Shown: positions 9,853-21,644 of the stretch, piece by piece
How positions within the stretch are numbered: position 1 is the stretch's first letter
Layout of the letters: each line of letters starts with the position of its first letter
Source of the DNA: Hibiscus mutabilis
Taxonomy: Eukaryota; Streptophyta; Magnoliopsida; Malvales; Malvaceae
DNA length: 64,000 nucleotides
Direction: 5' to 3'
NCBI GenBank assembly: GCA_019671005.1
Contig: CM033733.1
Coordinates: forward strand, 1,240,001 to 1,304,000
Program-made: the position numbers and the translations under genes
Notes under the pieces: model-generated
Databases searched by the model: none
Told to the model about the DNA's origin: nothing
Seen by the model: only the letters and a program-made list of their open reading frames with translations

Positions 9853-12604
9853 ATGGCAGAGAAGACAAGCGGTGAAGGAGGAGAAGTGGTGATTAATGTT
9901 CCTGGTGAAGGGCCAAAGGAACCAGAGGCATTGGATTTGGACCCCAAGCAAAATGGCAAAGCATTTGGTCCAACTGCAAACAAGCCACCAAAGGTCCCAA
10001 TTGCAGGTAATGAGACCCCTTTTACTCGAAGAAGATCGTTTTCGAAACCCAAATCGAGATTTGGGGAACAATCTTGTTTTCTTGAAACTGATGAAATGGA
10101 AGAGAATGGTTTAGCTAATCAAGAACAAGTTGGTGGTAATTCACCTTATAGACACTCCTTTAGTAAGGCCTCCCCTAATAACAAGTTTGGGAGAAGTCAT
10201 AGGACCGATTCCGCTGTGTCGAAAACGTTGTCGATGGCCTCTACAGGCCCCAATGGAGAAAATACCGAATACGAAGAGATAATTAAGAAAGTTAAGCTGC
10301 ATAATGAGAAGCTTAAAGGAGTGAAACCTAAGGTTGTGATTGAGTGGGTCATATTTTTGTTGCTCTTGGGATGCTTAATTGCTAGCTTAACCGTAGATAA
10401 ACTAAAGAGCCACCATTTTTGGGGCTTGAATACTTGGAAATGGTGTGTTTTTGTGATGGTTATATTCTGTGGTATGTTGGTTACTCGTTGGTTTATGCGT
10501 CTCGTTGTTTTCTTGATCGAGATTAACTTTCTACTAAGGAAGAAAGTGCTGTATTTCGTTCACGGTTTGAAGAAGAGTGTTCAAGTGTTTATATGGTTGA
10601 GTTTAGTTCTTGTTACTTGGGTTCTTTTGTTTCTTGGTGTCGAGAGATCGAAGACCGCCACAAAGATTCTCGATTATGTAACCTATACTCTTGTAAGCGT
10701 TCTCATCGGAGCTTTTTTGTGGTTGTTGAAGACTTTGTTGTTAAAGATATTGGCCTCCAATTTCCATATGAACAAATTCTTTGACAGAATACAAGAATCA
10801 GTCTTCCATCACTACATACTTCGGACCCTTTCGGGACGACCGCTAATGGAGACCGATGAAAAAACAACGGCTCATTTGACTGTTAGCAATGCCAAAAAGG
10901 GTAAAGGAGCTAAAACCAAGAAGTTGATTGACATGGGAAAGGTCCATAAATTGAAACGAGAAAAAGTTTCGTCTTGGCACATGAAGGTGTTGGTTGATGC
11001 TATCACCAATTCAGGGCTTTCAACAATCTCTTACTCCTTGGACGAAAATACTTACGATGAAGGCAGTGAACAAACAGATAAAGAAATCACTAATGAGGAG
11101 GAGGCACAATTTTCTGCTCATCAAATTTTCTACAACGTTGCTCGACACGATAGTAATCACAATCGCAGGTTCGAAAATTAGCCATTCATGATGCTTCTTT
11201 TGATTTTGTTTTCCCTTTATTTTGCCTACACTAACTATATGCTCTTTATGATCAGTTACATTGATGAAGACGACCTTTTAAGGTTCATGATTAAAGAGGA
11301 GGTGGAGCTTGTGTTTCCTTTGTTCGAAGGATCAAACACCGGAAAAATTGACAGAAAAAGTTTCACAAACTGGGTGGTAAGAGCTCTATATGAAACTCCA
11401 AGACATATGACTTCACAATTGTAGTTTTTTTATGAAAAGAGTTCGAACCGGACATAAGATCGAGGTGTTTCGATAAACCTTCTTACTGCAAAATGCGTTT
11501 TATCCATGCAATCGCATAGTTTTGAGTTTTGATCGAATTAAATCAATCCTGAAACTTTGTTTTGTGGTTTTAAAAGTTAATCTTATAAAGGAAAACAATC
11601 AGTAAATGTAGGGATACTTGTTTAACATGCTTGTTTTGTGTTATTTCATACAGATAAAGGTTTACAAGGATCGGAAAACACTAGCACATGCTTTGAGTGA
11701 CACCAAAACAGCCGTAAAACAATTGAATAAACTCGTGACAGCGATCCTGATTGTCATTACTGTTGTTATATGGCTTCTGTTGACGGAAATTGCAACCACG
11801 AAAGTGCTTTTGCTCCTTTCATCACAGCTTGTAGTTGCAGCTTTTATGTTTGGGAACACCTGCAAGACTATATTTGAAGCCATCATTTTCGTATTCGTGA
11901 TGCATCCATTTGATGTCGGTGATCGTTGTGTGGTTGATGGTGTTCAGGTAAACTGTTGAAAGGGCATGCTCCTATATGCATTTCTACAAAAGATTACTAA
12001 CTATGCTTTATCACTTGGTAACTGACAGTTGTTGGTCGAGGAGATGAACATTTTAACGACCGTCTTCTTGAAGCTCGATAACGAAAAGGTGTACTACCCG
12101 AACTCGGTTTTGGCCACAAAGCCTATCAGCAACTATTATAGAAGCCCTGATATGGGTGATGCTATAGAGTTCGCTATTGATTTTATGACACCAGCAAAGA
12201 CGATAGGCAGGCTGAAAGAAGAAATAAGGAAGTAAGTTGACTATAGCTTTATCTTTCTTTAATTTCACATAAGATTATGTTTATGGAACTTAATGGTCTA
12301 TGCATTTGTTCCGTCATGTCAAACCTGCAGGCATTTGGAGGCCAATAGTACCATATGGCATCCTAACCACCTTGTGGTGGTGAAGGAGATCGAGAACGTC
12401 AATAAGTTAAAGATGGCTCTCTTCTGCAATCATACGATAAACTTCCAGGACTTTAGAGAGAAAAACAAGCGTAAAACCGATTTGATCATTGAACTGAAGA
12501 GAATTTTCGAGGAGCTGGGCATAAGATACAATCTCCTCCCCCAACATGTGAATCTCAACCAAGTCAATCAAGACAGGCCGGACGCGACATATGCAACCAC
12601 CTGA
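9853..12604 (+). CDS. MSL10-like: Mechanosensitive ion channel, MscS-like, MSL10/MSL9 type
   Basis: Five exons: 9853-11168, 11256-11376, 11654-11947, 12029-12231, 12331-12604; all junctions are GT-AG and keep frame, giving 735 aa, close to the 734 aa of Arabidopsis MSL10. The first 150 residues are polar, with Ser/Thr/Arg-rich stretches typical of the MSL N-terminal tail. Hydrophobic segments lie at about residues 160-180, 198-227, 241-260, 275-297, 507-527 and 532-552, the six expected. A cytosolic loop (about 300-505) separates segments 4 and 5 and includes the IFYNVA...YIDEDDLLRFM and NWV motifs. The pore-lining region and MscS beta-domain start follow: FGNTCKTIFEAI, HPFDVGDRCVVDGVQ, LLVEEMNILTT, YPNSVL, NYYRSPDMGD. 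Family members are plasma-membrane channels opened by membrane tension. Start: the first ATG of the long frame (MAEKTSGEGG). Exon 1 ends in an AG with a GTTCGA donor; reading through it would stop at 11181, so splicing is needed. Confidence 0.93.
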
Positions 12605-12949
12605 TCCTTAGTTGTTGCTCATCGGAGCTCGGCCAAGAGTGGCAATGAAGATCTTCTTGTAATCTAACATGGATTAGGGGGAAATGGTTATTGCAGAAGA
12701 CAAGTTCCTGCCTATGTAAGCTTGTGTATTATATCTATGGAATGTGGAGCTAAGAACAATGCTATGTATGCAATAAGCATTATGGTTATGATCAAGTTTT
12801 GGTTTCATTTGTTAAGTCTTGAATTAGATTAATGCTTTGTAACATTTGCCATGTTTCAAGTCTGATGTAATATAAACCTTATCCATTACGACCCAGATTT
12901 TCCTTCTGGATAGAAGGGCCACCTCAAGTCAAGTGGAGTCTAACTTACG
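12605..12949 (+). other. Probable 3'UTR and flank of the MSL gene
   Basis: T-rich sequence after the stop. A possible poly(A) signal AATAAG lies near 12771, and TAATATAAA near 12868. No reading frame of note. Confidence 0.4.
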
Positions 12950-13226
12950 GCAGGTTATGGTACAACTATGATGCGGCACCAACTTAAAATGTTACAAATA
13001 CAGAACTTAAAATATTACCAACTTAAGATATTATACTTTTTGATAATATTTTAGATTGGTGATCTCAGGATAAATATCGATACTCAGAGTTAAGTTTTGA
13101 TACTTAACCACTAAACTAAAATGTTATAAAAAATGTAATATTTTAAGTTAGTGAGTATTATTTTAAGTTCTGTTTTTTAACATTTGGATTGGTATGTACT
13201 GTAACCTGCTGTACCTAAACTCATCC
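12950..13226. mobile_element. MITE-like inverted-repeat element
   Basis: Left end GGCAGGTTATGGTAC with ACTTAAAATGTTAC and CAGAACTTAAAATATTA; the right end, as inverse complement, gives AGCAGGTTACAGTAC and CAGAACTTAAAATAAT. So the two halves are inverse complements around an AT-rich middle. It sits between the convergent MSL and ACL5 genes. Family and target duplication not determined. Confidence 0.5.
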
Positions 13227-13319
13227 CCTCAAGTCATCATCAGTTATCATATTGGATTGGTATGTACTGTAACCTGCTGTACCTAAACTCATCCCCTCAA
13301 GTCATCATCAGTTATCATA
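13184..13319 (+). repeat. Exact 68-bp tandem duplication
   Basis: 13184-13251 and 13252-13319 are identical by eye (TTGGATTGGTATGTACTGTA ... CATCAGTTATCATA). The unit spans the right end of the MITE-like element and about 30 bases of flank. The identity suggests a recent event or an assembly artefact. Confidence 0.85.
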
Positions 13320-13743
13320 TGAACTGTGTTTTTCTTTTCATTTGTCATCTTTACCAATGTCACCTTTTTGCCCGACTGTTTTGCTACACATCAGCACAAA
13401 AGGACACAAAAGGAAAGTTGGTATAATCATTGTCTTTAGATGCTGTTAGTGCATGTTTTGTTCACAAAATCAATAAGCTCTGCATGGTAACCAGGAAAAA
13501 AGAAAGATTGTCAGGGGATAGAGGAATCTGTTAGATTTTATAGATAAAAAAGCTTTCATGCATTTAGTTTCATTGCAATGAAATCTGTGAAAACAACACA
13601 AAGCCAAACACATACATTGTCTTAAAATTGAAAACCAACATTTTCCCAACAGTTGATGACTCTTTGAAGCAAAGTTCATTTTGATGCTATCTTTTCCCTT
13701 TTATTTACAACTTTTCTCCCCAGACTATAAGGCCCTGCAAACC

Positions 13744-15715
13744 TCAATGGTGGTTGTTTCCCAGTCCATGTCCCGGTATAAATCTTGCACTTTCCTCGGT
13801 GTAAACATGAGTTTCATTCAGCAGCCTGAAACAAGTAATGCACCAATCTCAGTTAGCTAAAAAAGATTTTAAGTTCCAAATCAAAACAAAGATCTCGAGT
13901 TCGAGTTTTGTGGACAGAGAAAACAGTGTTAGGGGAGCTTTGCCTCCTGCTTAGGGGCATGACACGATTCATCTCCGATTTAACAACCCTTATTTGTAGC
14001 ACGAAAGTTGACAGATAAACGGCCTTGTTCATGGTTGCAGAGGAAAGGAATGAAGAGCCATTCAAGTAGAGTAATTCACCATCAACTCTTTCAGCAATCC
14101 TCTTGTCAATTTCCTCAGCACCAATGGAGAATGGTTGATCTGAGGCCTATATCGAAACAAATACAAATTAAAAAAGAAAGCTATAAAAAGATAATACTTT
14201 AAGTCCATTAAACTACATAAATTTGAAAGATTAATTCCCATACCATAACCCATCCCCATGTATCAGCAAAAGATGGCACATGAGCTGTGTATGCCAACAC
14301 ATCTGCAATAAAACACACATATGAAAGAAAAAAAAACATGATTTAGTTTTAGAATTCAATCATTATGCATAGAAATTTGGAGTTTGGTTTAAGGAACTTA
14401 CACTTGAAAACCTGCCTGATTGTGTTGTATATAGAGGAAAAAACCTCCTTGTGAGTGAAAATTCCAGCTGGACCAGCCTATATAGAATGCAAATTCATCT
14501 TCAGATTTCATTATATAATGACATAAATATGGTCCTACACAAGAGGTGGAAAAACCAACCTGAGTGACAAAAATGCCATTTTCATTGAGCTTAGGCTTGA
14601 GAATTTTCTCATAGAATGTTTTTGTGTAAAGTTGATAGCAAGGCCCTCCCTCAACAGGATCTGCCAAATCTCCAACTATGATATCAAACTTCTCATTCCT
14701 TTTCTCCAGTTCAGCCCTTGAACATTTTATACACAAGAAGCACCAAGTAATCAGCAACAAATTCGAAACATATCGCCATCGAATAAGTTCGATCAATACA
14801 CTTACTTGGCATCATTGATAACAAGATTAAGCTTCTTGTTGCAAAATGCATCACGGTTCACAGTCAGATATCTGCGGCAGAAATTCACCACTTCCTGCAA
14901 TTATAGTATCAGCATAAGAATTATCATATGTACCATAAGGAAATATGTAGGAAATGAGACCAAGCAAGTTACCTCATCAATATCACACATTACAACTTCA
15001 TCAATGGACTTGTGCCTGAGTGCTTCCCTAGCAGTAGACCCTTCCCCTCCTCCCATTATAAACATGGTTTTAGGGCTGCAAATTTGGTTAACAAAAAGAT
15101 ACATGGTTTACAAGCAAAATAAAAATCTCTCGAAAACAAAGCAACCATGGTTAGATAAAATGGACCTACTTTGAGTGGAACAAAAGAGCTGGATGAATCA
15201 AGCATTCATGGTAGATAAACTCATCAACTTCAGCACTCTGCATTTTCCCATCAATCACCAACACCTATATTCAAGCACACATACATACATTAACACAAGC
15301 CATTATTCAAACAAATTGAAGACCAGAAAACTGAAATGCTTCTTATATGCACCTTGCCAAAACGTTTAGTGTCCAAAAGTGCTATATCTTGATACTCACT
15401 AGCACCTTTATACAACACACTGTTGAGAGAAACATACATATAAAGAGATGAGACTTGGTTTAAGATTGAACTATCAATCAAAGAAAACCCCCCAAAGTTC
15501 ATTGCTTTTTATTATGGAAATGTGCATATATATATATATATATATAGTGAAGTATTAGGCTCAAACCTTTTCAAAGCAAAGGACCATTTGAGATCTTCAT
15601 CAATGGTCTCTTCATACCAAGAATCAAACTGGTGATGAGTCTCATCAACAGGTTGATTCTTTGTTGTTCCATTGCAAAAACCATTTGGATAAAAGATCTC
15701 AACAGCCTCACCCAT
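13744..15715 (-). CDS. ACL5: Thermospermine synthase, ACAULIS5 type
   Basis: Ten exons (minus): 15715-15567, 15419-15353, 15264-15170, 15075-14973, 14894-14806, 14716-14560, 14477-14402, 14302-14244, 14146-14013, 13825-13744; 336 aa against 339 for Arabidopsis ACL5. It begins MGEAVEIF, as ACL5 does. Motifs in order: WYEETIDEDLKWSFAL, EYQDIALLDTKRFGK, VLVIDGKMQSAE, the aminopropyl-donor pocket GGGEGS (about 112-117), VVMCDID, the catalytic loop GDLADPVEGGPCYQLYTK (about 183-200), then AYTAHVPSFADTWGWVMASDQP. The enzyme moves an aminopropyl group from decarboxylated S-adenosylmethionine to spermidine; the product thermospermine limits xylem differentiation. EGGPCYQLYTK separates it from spermidine synthases. 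Weak points: exon 2 uses a GTGCAT donor, and the exon 9 donor (GTCAAC at 14012) is the least certain junction, so the VYL/LLNETHVY join may be off by a residue. An upstream in-frame ATG at 15787 adds a hydrophobic stretch that I take as non-coding. Confidence 0.92.
15529..15546. repeat. (TA)n microsatellite in ACL5 intron 1
   Basis: About nine TA units directly inside the first intron, some 20 bases from the exon 1 donor. Likely polymorphic. Confidence 0.8.
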
Positions 15716-15827
15716 TATCACTAGAAAGTTGAAAAAACAAAGCAAGATAAGATAGAACAGAACAGAACAAAGAGCAAAAGGTGGCAAAGTGTGAGCCTGA
15801 GGATGATAACACCAAGGTTGTAGTGCT

Positions 15828-15834
15828 TATATAG
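15828..15834 (-). promoter_or_regulatory. Probable TATA box of the ACL5 gene
   Basis: Minus strand CTATATAAGC, about 113 bases before the ACL5 start codon and with the classic TATATAA core. Transcription would begin near 15800. Confidence 0.6.
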
Positions 15835-15845
15835 CAAGTATTTGT

Positions 15846-16457
15846 AACTGTAAAAAAACCCAAAAATAAAAATAAAATTTTGATCTAATCATGGGTTTTG
15901 GCCAACACGGGCAATGATGCTGCCACAGACAGTCCCACGGATTTTCTGTGACACAAAAAAAAAAGCCTCTTCACGCCAATTATCATGGTTCATGTAATCT
16001 TTCAACAACAAAAAAAAAATCATGGTTCATGTAAACGGTAACCTCATATCAATGGTGACAACCCACCAAGGGTTGTTTCCTAGTGATGTTCTAAGCTGGC
16101 ATGGCAGTTATCAAGACGGTTTCTTTCTCATTTTGGGAGGAAGGTCATGTGTTGACATCTAAAGTTAGATTTGGGTGAAATTTCCCAGAGATTAACTGCC
16201 ATTCTAGAATCATGAGAGAAGCATGCGCGTATGATGTTATCCATAAGTAAGTTGATGGCCAAAAGGAAGAAAACCAGGGGAGTATGTCCGCGAGGGTTAA
16301 TGGTGGGGTCCGCCATGTATATGTGGCTGTCCCTGTGGTTGACACGTGGATAGAAGCGGATGTGGCAGTGCATCCTACATGAGGATTTTTGGGTTTTGGG
16401 TGGGGGTAGGAGAGGGTGATGGGTCCACTAAGAGTGTGTAAAGTGAGATATTTATTT
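15846..16457. promoter_or_regulatory. ACL5 upstream region with a G-box
   Basis: No gene seen. A CACGTG core in GACACGTGGA lies at 16343-16348, some 0.6 kb upstream of the ACL5 start, a core used by bZIP and bHLH factors. The block is less AT-rich than its surroundings. Function inferred only from the motif. Confidence 0.35.
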
Positions 16458-16899
16458 GGGTAAAGTACACAAATGGTCACTAAACTATTCTTAAAAATAT
16501 AAAATAGTCACCAAATTTTTAAAAATTATATAATGGTCATTAAAATTTTAAAAATAGTCACTAGACCGTCAACGGTCGTTAACTAGGAGACGTGACGGTT
16601 ATGAAAATTTGTATAATAACATATTTAATCCTCAATATTTACATATTCAGTCAATTTAGACATAAATAATGAGGGTTAAATTAGAAATAAATTGATTAAA
16701 TGTTTTAATATGAAGGATTAAATGTTATATTATTCAAATTTCTGTAGCTATCACGCCACCCAATTAGCGATAGTTAACAGCTTAGTGACCATTTTGTAAA
16801 AAAAAACTAAAGTTTAATGCCCATTATATAACATTTGAAAGTTTGATGATCATTTTATATTTTTAAAGATAGTTTAGTAACCATTTGTGTACTTTATCC
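16458..16899. mobile_element. TIR MITE (442 bp)
   Basis: Left end GGGTAAAGTACACAAATGGT and right end, as inverse complement, GGATAAAGTACACAAATGGT; both continue into repeated TCACTAAACTAT and AAAATGGTCA words. Similar in style to the Mutator-like MITEs around the MYB gene. Flanks TTTATTT and ATTATTT are suggestive of a duplication but not clean. Confidence 0.65.
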
Positions 16900-16994
16900 T
16901 AATTATTTATGAATTAAAGTTTCTACTTTTTAGCCAACCTTTGTCCTTTTCTCAATCACTAGCACCCCCAACGAAAACCAATTTGGAATTTTTT

Positions 16995-17443
16995 TGAAGG
17001 GTACAAGAAGTTTTTGAAAAAATTCAATTTTTTTAGCCAATAAAGTCCTTAAACTATTAAATTGAATTAATTAAGTTCTTTGACTAACCTTTATTATTGA
17101 ATCTAAAGTTTTTTTTTAGATTAGTTGATGCAGAACGTCGTGTCATAGTGCTGTCACTTGCCATTTTCAGAATTTTTTTATTTTGTTTAAAATTTCTTTA
17201 AAAGTCCTAAAAAGTCTAAAAAAAGCTTAATGAAACTATTGAATCTAAACGGGCTTTTTAGATCAGTTTATCATATTGTAGTAATATCTAAAGAAAGAAT
17301 ATATAAAAATTTACTGGTCAAAATTGGTCAAAAAACTTAATTGTTTCATTTTATCGGTTCAAGGGCTTAATTGGGTGCAAAATTTTTTTAGATAATTAAT
17401 TTTTTCAAAAATTCTAGGACTTGCAATACAATTAACCCTTTTG
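16995..17443. mobile_element. Inverted-repeat element next to the preceding MITE
   Basis: The left arm GGGTACAAGAAGTTTTTGAA with AGCCAATAAAGTCCTTAAAC is matched, in inverse complement, by the right arm around 17340-17440 (CAAGTCCTAGAATTTTTGAA, CAATTAAGCCCTTGAAC). Loosely similar words recur at 52790-52905. No coding. Confidence 0.5.
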
Positions 17444-17930
17444 TTTTATTGGGTGTTGTTGGCTCATGGAAAAGTGGAGAGTATTATATCCAAGTGACAA
17501 AAGCCTACCAAAGAAGAAGAATGAGGGACAGATGGGTCCCCAAACCCAATAAGAATGTGTTGGTGTTGTGGGAGATGAGAGAATTGCTAAATGCTAAGCG
17601 TGGGGTGACTCCACTTTGTTTAAAAACAAAAGAGAGTAAATAAATGTGATTTTATGTCATCTCTCCATCATATTGCCCCATTGCTCCTATGCAGGGAGAG
17701 ATTGTTGCTCTTTGCTTCATTTGTCCATCTTCTATGCGTCATAATGCCACATAGAAAAGCTTCATCCGAAGCTTTAGTGTTCCTCTTTTTACTTCGTGGC
17801 TAGCTTTTATCATCAATTATTACTACAAAAAATTACCCATTTATTTCATCCACATGGACCTCTTTCTCTTGTGACATGATATGCTCCTGGATATTTTTTC
17901 TTGTATTGTAGGGCAATGGAGGCAACTTAT
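17444..17930. other. Intergenic, no supported gene
   Basis: A 64-codon frame at 17449-17643 (+) has no recognisable domain and I do not call it. Otherwise nothing identified. Confidence 0.4.
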
Positions 17931-17938
17931 ACAAGTAT

Positions 17939-18413
17939 TAGGGTGAACATTCGATCTAGTCGAGTCGAGTTGAAATGTCATATTTTATAATTCAAACTTT
18001 ATTTGAATTTTTTTGAGTCGAGTTGAGATTATGAAATTCAAATCGAGTCAAGTTGAGTCGAGTTTTTGTTCAAACTTAACTGTAAACATTTATAATGTTA
18101 TGATACTAATTAGTTCCAATTTAAATGGTTTTCTATAACCATATACAATACACATATTTTTCTTCATATTTTTTTCATATGAGATATATACATATAAAGA
18201 CAGAATTGAAAGACTCATCTCGAACTTAAAAATTGATCCACTAATTACTAAAAATTTCAAGTTATTCAAATTTTCATTTTATAACTCAAACTTTATTTGA
18301 ATTTTTTAGTCGAGTTTATAAAATTACGAGTCGAGTCAAGGTAATATTTTCTCATCGAATTGATTCGAATAATTCAATTTTTTTTGAATCAATTCGAGTT
18401 TTGCCCACTCTTA
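17939..18413. mobile_element. hAT-like element with 8-bp target duplication
   Basis: Starts TAGGGTGAACATTCG and ends, as inverse complement, TAAGAGTGGGCAAAACTCG. Flanked by ACAAGTAT (17931-17938) and ACAAGCAT (18414-18421), a 7/8 match of the length made by hAT transposases. The interior is full of GTCGAGTCGAG words on both strands. No transposase. Confidence 0.65.
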
Positions 18414-18421
18414 ACAAGCAT

Positions 18422-19388
18422 GCAAATTCCATAAAATATGTGAATTCAAAAGTATTTTGATAACTTAACTACATCATAGTTCATAGATTGAGATTCTTGA
18501 TAAGTCTTACAAGCAATTTCTAGTGGGCACTAGATTTGTTCCCACGTAATGATTTCAAGCACTTGTTTATGTTTTGCTTCCATGCATACCTTGTTGGGGA
18601 TGATGAGTTTGGTTTTGAGTTGATCTTTTTATAATAACATGTGCTACTAATTATAATTTGCCTCATGCATGCTTGTTGGAGATGGTGATTTTGATTTTGA
18701 TTTGATTCTTATAGTAATATGTGCTACTAATTATGAAATACAATTTGTGAAATTCGATATTAAGTGAATCATATTCTGAAGTCTTATTAAAATTTCTTAA
18801 AGATTAACGTAGAAAATTAATTATTTTTTAACAAATCTTAAATCTAATCATAATCCTACGTAAAAAATTAATTCTTAACTCTTAACTAATTTTTTTTGTC
18901 AGATAACACGTGGTTCATTAATAATGTATAAATTCATATCGACAATACATAAAATATTAGTAATTATAATTAAAAAATAATATATATTTTTTTCTCTTGT
19001 TTTACCAATCATCAACAAGTAACTAATGTAGTGACAAATGACTTGTGTTAGCTTTCAAATATTTGTTAACAATATTTATTAGGTTCAATTATACTTATAA
19101 CCAGGATGAGTCTAGAGTAAACATTATGTACCATTAATCATATGTACTGATAAATACCATTAATTATTTTAATAACTTTTGAAATTTTGGGATCTTAAAA
19201 CGTGATTATTCATTTTAAGAATAAAACATGTTAAAAAACTCTGTGCCATCTTTAATTGAAAAATAATAAAGTTATTAAAATACAAAAAATGTTTTAACAT
19301 ATTTATTCTTTAAAAGAAATAATCACGTTTTAGGTCCTATAATTTCAAAAGTTATTAAAATAGTTAATAGTACATATCAGTACATTAC
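18422..19388. other. Intergenic, no feature recognised
   Basis: AT-rich. Around 19190-19350 a loose inverted repeat (CGTGATTATTCATTTTAAGAA and its inverse near 19315) suggests an old MITE, not delimited. Confidence 0.4.
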
Positions 19389-19393
19389 GTTTA

Positions 19394-21528
19394 TGTCGCA
19401 ACCTCTTTTTTAAACGTTTTTTTAAAGCCAAAACAACGGAGTCGCCACCAATCCTTTTTAAAAGGTGTGATTGGATCACCTAGAAACGAGTTATTTTAAT
19501 AAAATTATTTTATTTTATTAAAACAACAATTTTGGTCTACGAAAACACAAAAACGGGTTCGAGAGTCGGTTACGCGTGGGGAAGGGTTAGCACCCCCACG
19601 ACGCCCAAAAATTGGTACCTTGTTGGTTACAAAAGGTTTTAAAGTCGGATTTTGCGAATCGATGTAAAGCTTAAATTATTGTCCGTTCATAAGTTTAATT
19701 TTATTTTAATGGCCTTACTATTTAAAAATGAACTCCAATCACCGCCAACACTTTTGGCGCTAACCGTCATTTTCGTTTAGTAAGACACCGCATTACTTTA
19801 ATTTCACTTTTTTAACAAACAAGTAAAGAAACTTAATTTGTTGAAGATTTTTATTTATTCTAAGTTAAAACTTATTAATCCTAAATATATCTTAAGTGGT
19901 TTTCCTATTTAAGGGTTTGAATTTTATTAAGCGTATTTTATTCCTTATGAAGAAAGTTTTATTTCAAAAAAGTCTCTATCTAAGGTTTGATGAACCTATT
20001 CCTAAAGCCAACTTAACACTAGAGCTAAAGAAAATAAAACAAGAAAAGAAACATGATTTAAAACTCGAAATTCTTTATGGGCTTGGTTTAGTGTTTATTT
20101 TATTTTGAAAATGTTTTTATCATTTAAAAACTTTTTTTATTTTTATTTTTGAGTTTATTTGAAGAGAGGTTTTTTTTGTTTGCTTTTATTCTTTTTATAT
20201 TTGATAAGTTTTTTTAATAATTTGAAAAGTTTTTTTATTTTTTATTTTAAAAGCTTTTTATTCGGAACGCTATTTTTTATATTTTAAAGTTTTTTTATTC
20301 AAAATGTTATTTTTTTGTATTTTATAACTTTATTTCTTTTTTGTGTTTTTTAAAATGTTATTTCCATTTTCTAAGTTTTTTGTTAATTTTGAAAAAAAAA
20401 GATTTTTTTCCTTTCTTTTATTCTTTGTATATTTTAACGTCTTTATTCAAAATATTCTTTTTAAAGTTTTTTTATATTTATAAATTTTAAACCCCTTTTC
20501 TTTAAAAAAATCTTTTATGTTTAAAAAACTATTTTTTTTACATTTTTAAGAAAATTTTATTTGTAAGTTTTGGGAATCCTTTTTTTTTAAGATTTTGGAA
20601 AAAAACATTTCAACAAACACCAATTTAAAATTTTTCAGAGGTTAAATGAATCAATCATTATTTTTATTTTTTTTAAAGAAACACGTTTTTAAATTTTTTA
20701 GAAGATCAAATTATTCAAACATCATTTTTTTTAAAAAAAATGAACAACATATTCTTGATGTTTTTTTTACCAAGACAATCACATAACACTAAATATTAGA
20801 AAATCAACCAAACAACAAGATTAAAACATCCAAACCAACATCAAATACATTCTGAAAAAAGAAGAACATTAACCAAAAATAAAATGAATAAATTTGAAAT
20901 TAAAAAAAGAAAAGAATTTATACCGATGAAACGACGAGTTGCTAGCTTCTATTCCTTGCGAAAATTCGAACCAATGCTGCCCAAAACTTGAATAAATTCC
21001 AGCAACCTTCCAATAATTTATAGAGAATTTTTCTGAGTATTTTCGGATTTTTTTCTTGTGTGTCTTCAACAATGGTGAAAAGGGTACTATTTATAGGGTT
21101 TGGGGGGATTGAAATTCAAGGCAATTCAAGATTCTTATCCCTAAATTTGAGCCAAAATCAGATAGAGGACTTGATTTTTGGTTAAATTCCAGAAAATAAT
21201 CCGATTTGGCTCGGATTTGGGGATGAATTTGCTCCTTATATCGAGATAGGGTTTGACCATTTTCTTCCTTGTTTTGCAGTGAACGACAACGACGATGGGT
21301 GGAAATGGCGGCGTTAGACTCAGCCGGCCGAGGTGAGTCGACCGGTACCAACCACGGCGGCCGCCGTGACCTAGGGGTGGCAGGGAAGCAACGACAGCCA
21401 TACTGCGTGTGAACAGGGGAGGAAACCCGCGCGCATGCAGCACAGGCGCCAGACACGTAGCCGCGCCTGGGCTCCCTCCTTTATATATATATATATATTT
21501 ATAATTTTTTGAAAAATTAGTGACAACA
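19394..21528 (-). repeat. 3' LTR of Ogre/Tat element 1
   Basis: Plus-strand sequence begins TGTCGCAACC and ends GTGACAACA. Contains long T- and A-rich stretches and a GC-rich block near 21280-21470. Aligns with 29194-31319. Confidence 0.9.
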
Positions 21529-21532
21529 ACTG

Positions 21533-21542
21533 CCCCTTCTTT
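21533..21542 (-). other. Polypurine tract of element 1
   Basis: Minus strand AAAGAAGGGG followed by CAGT and the LTR start. Element 2 has the near-identical AAAGAGGGGCAGT at its own 3' LTR, which supports common ancestry of the replication signals. Confidence 0.7.
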
Positions 21543-21644
21543 GCTTATTCTAGTGAAACAAGGATATATCAAAGAACATGTGGCACTACTTTTCACCATC
21601 TACCAAATGGCCAATCGACTTTGTTCTCTTGATGCCCCAAATAA

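Noticed and set aside
11169..11181. MSL protein ending at the stop at 11181
   Set aside because: A good GT donor at 11169 and four following exons complete the MscS domain; reading through truncates it.
15715..15787. ACL5 start at the upstream in-frame ATG
   Set aside because: It would add a hydrophobic leader absent from ACL5 proteins; MGEAVE at 15715 is the conserved start.
17449..17643. 64-codon plus frame (MGVVGSWKSGEYY...)
   Set aside because: No recognisable domain, no splice partner, and it starts at the edge of a MITE.
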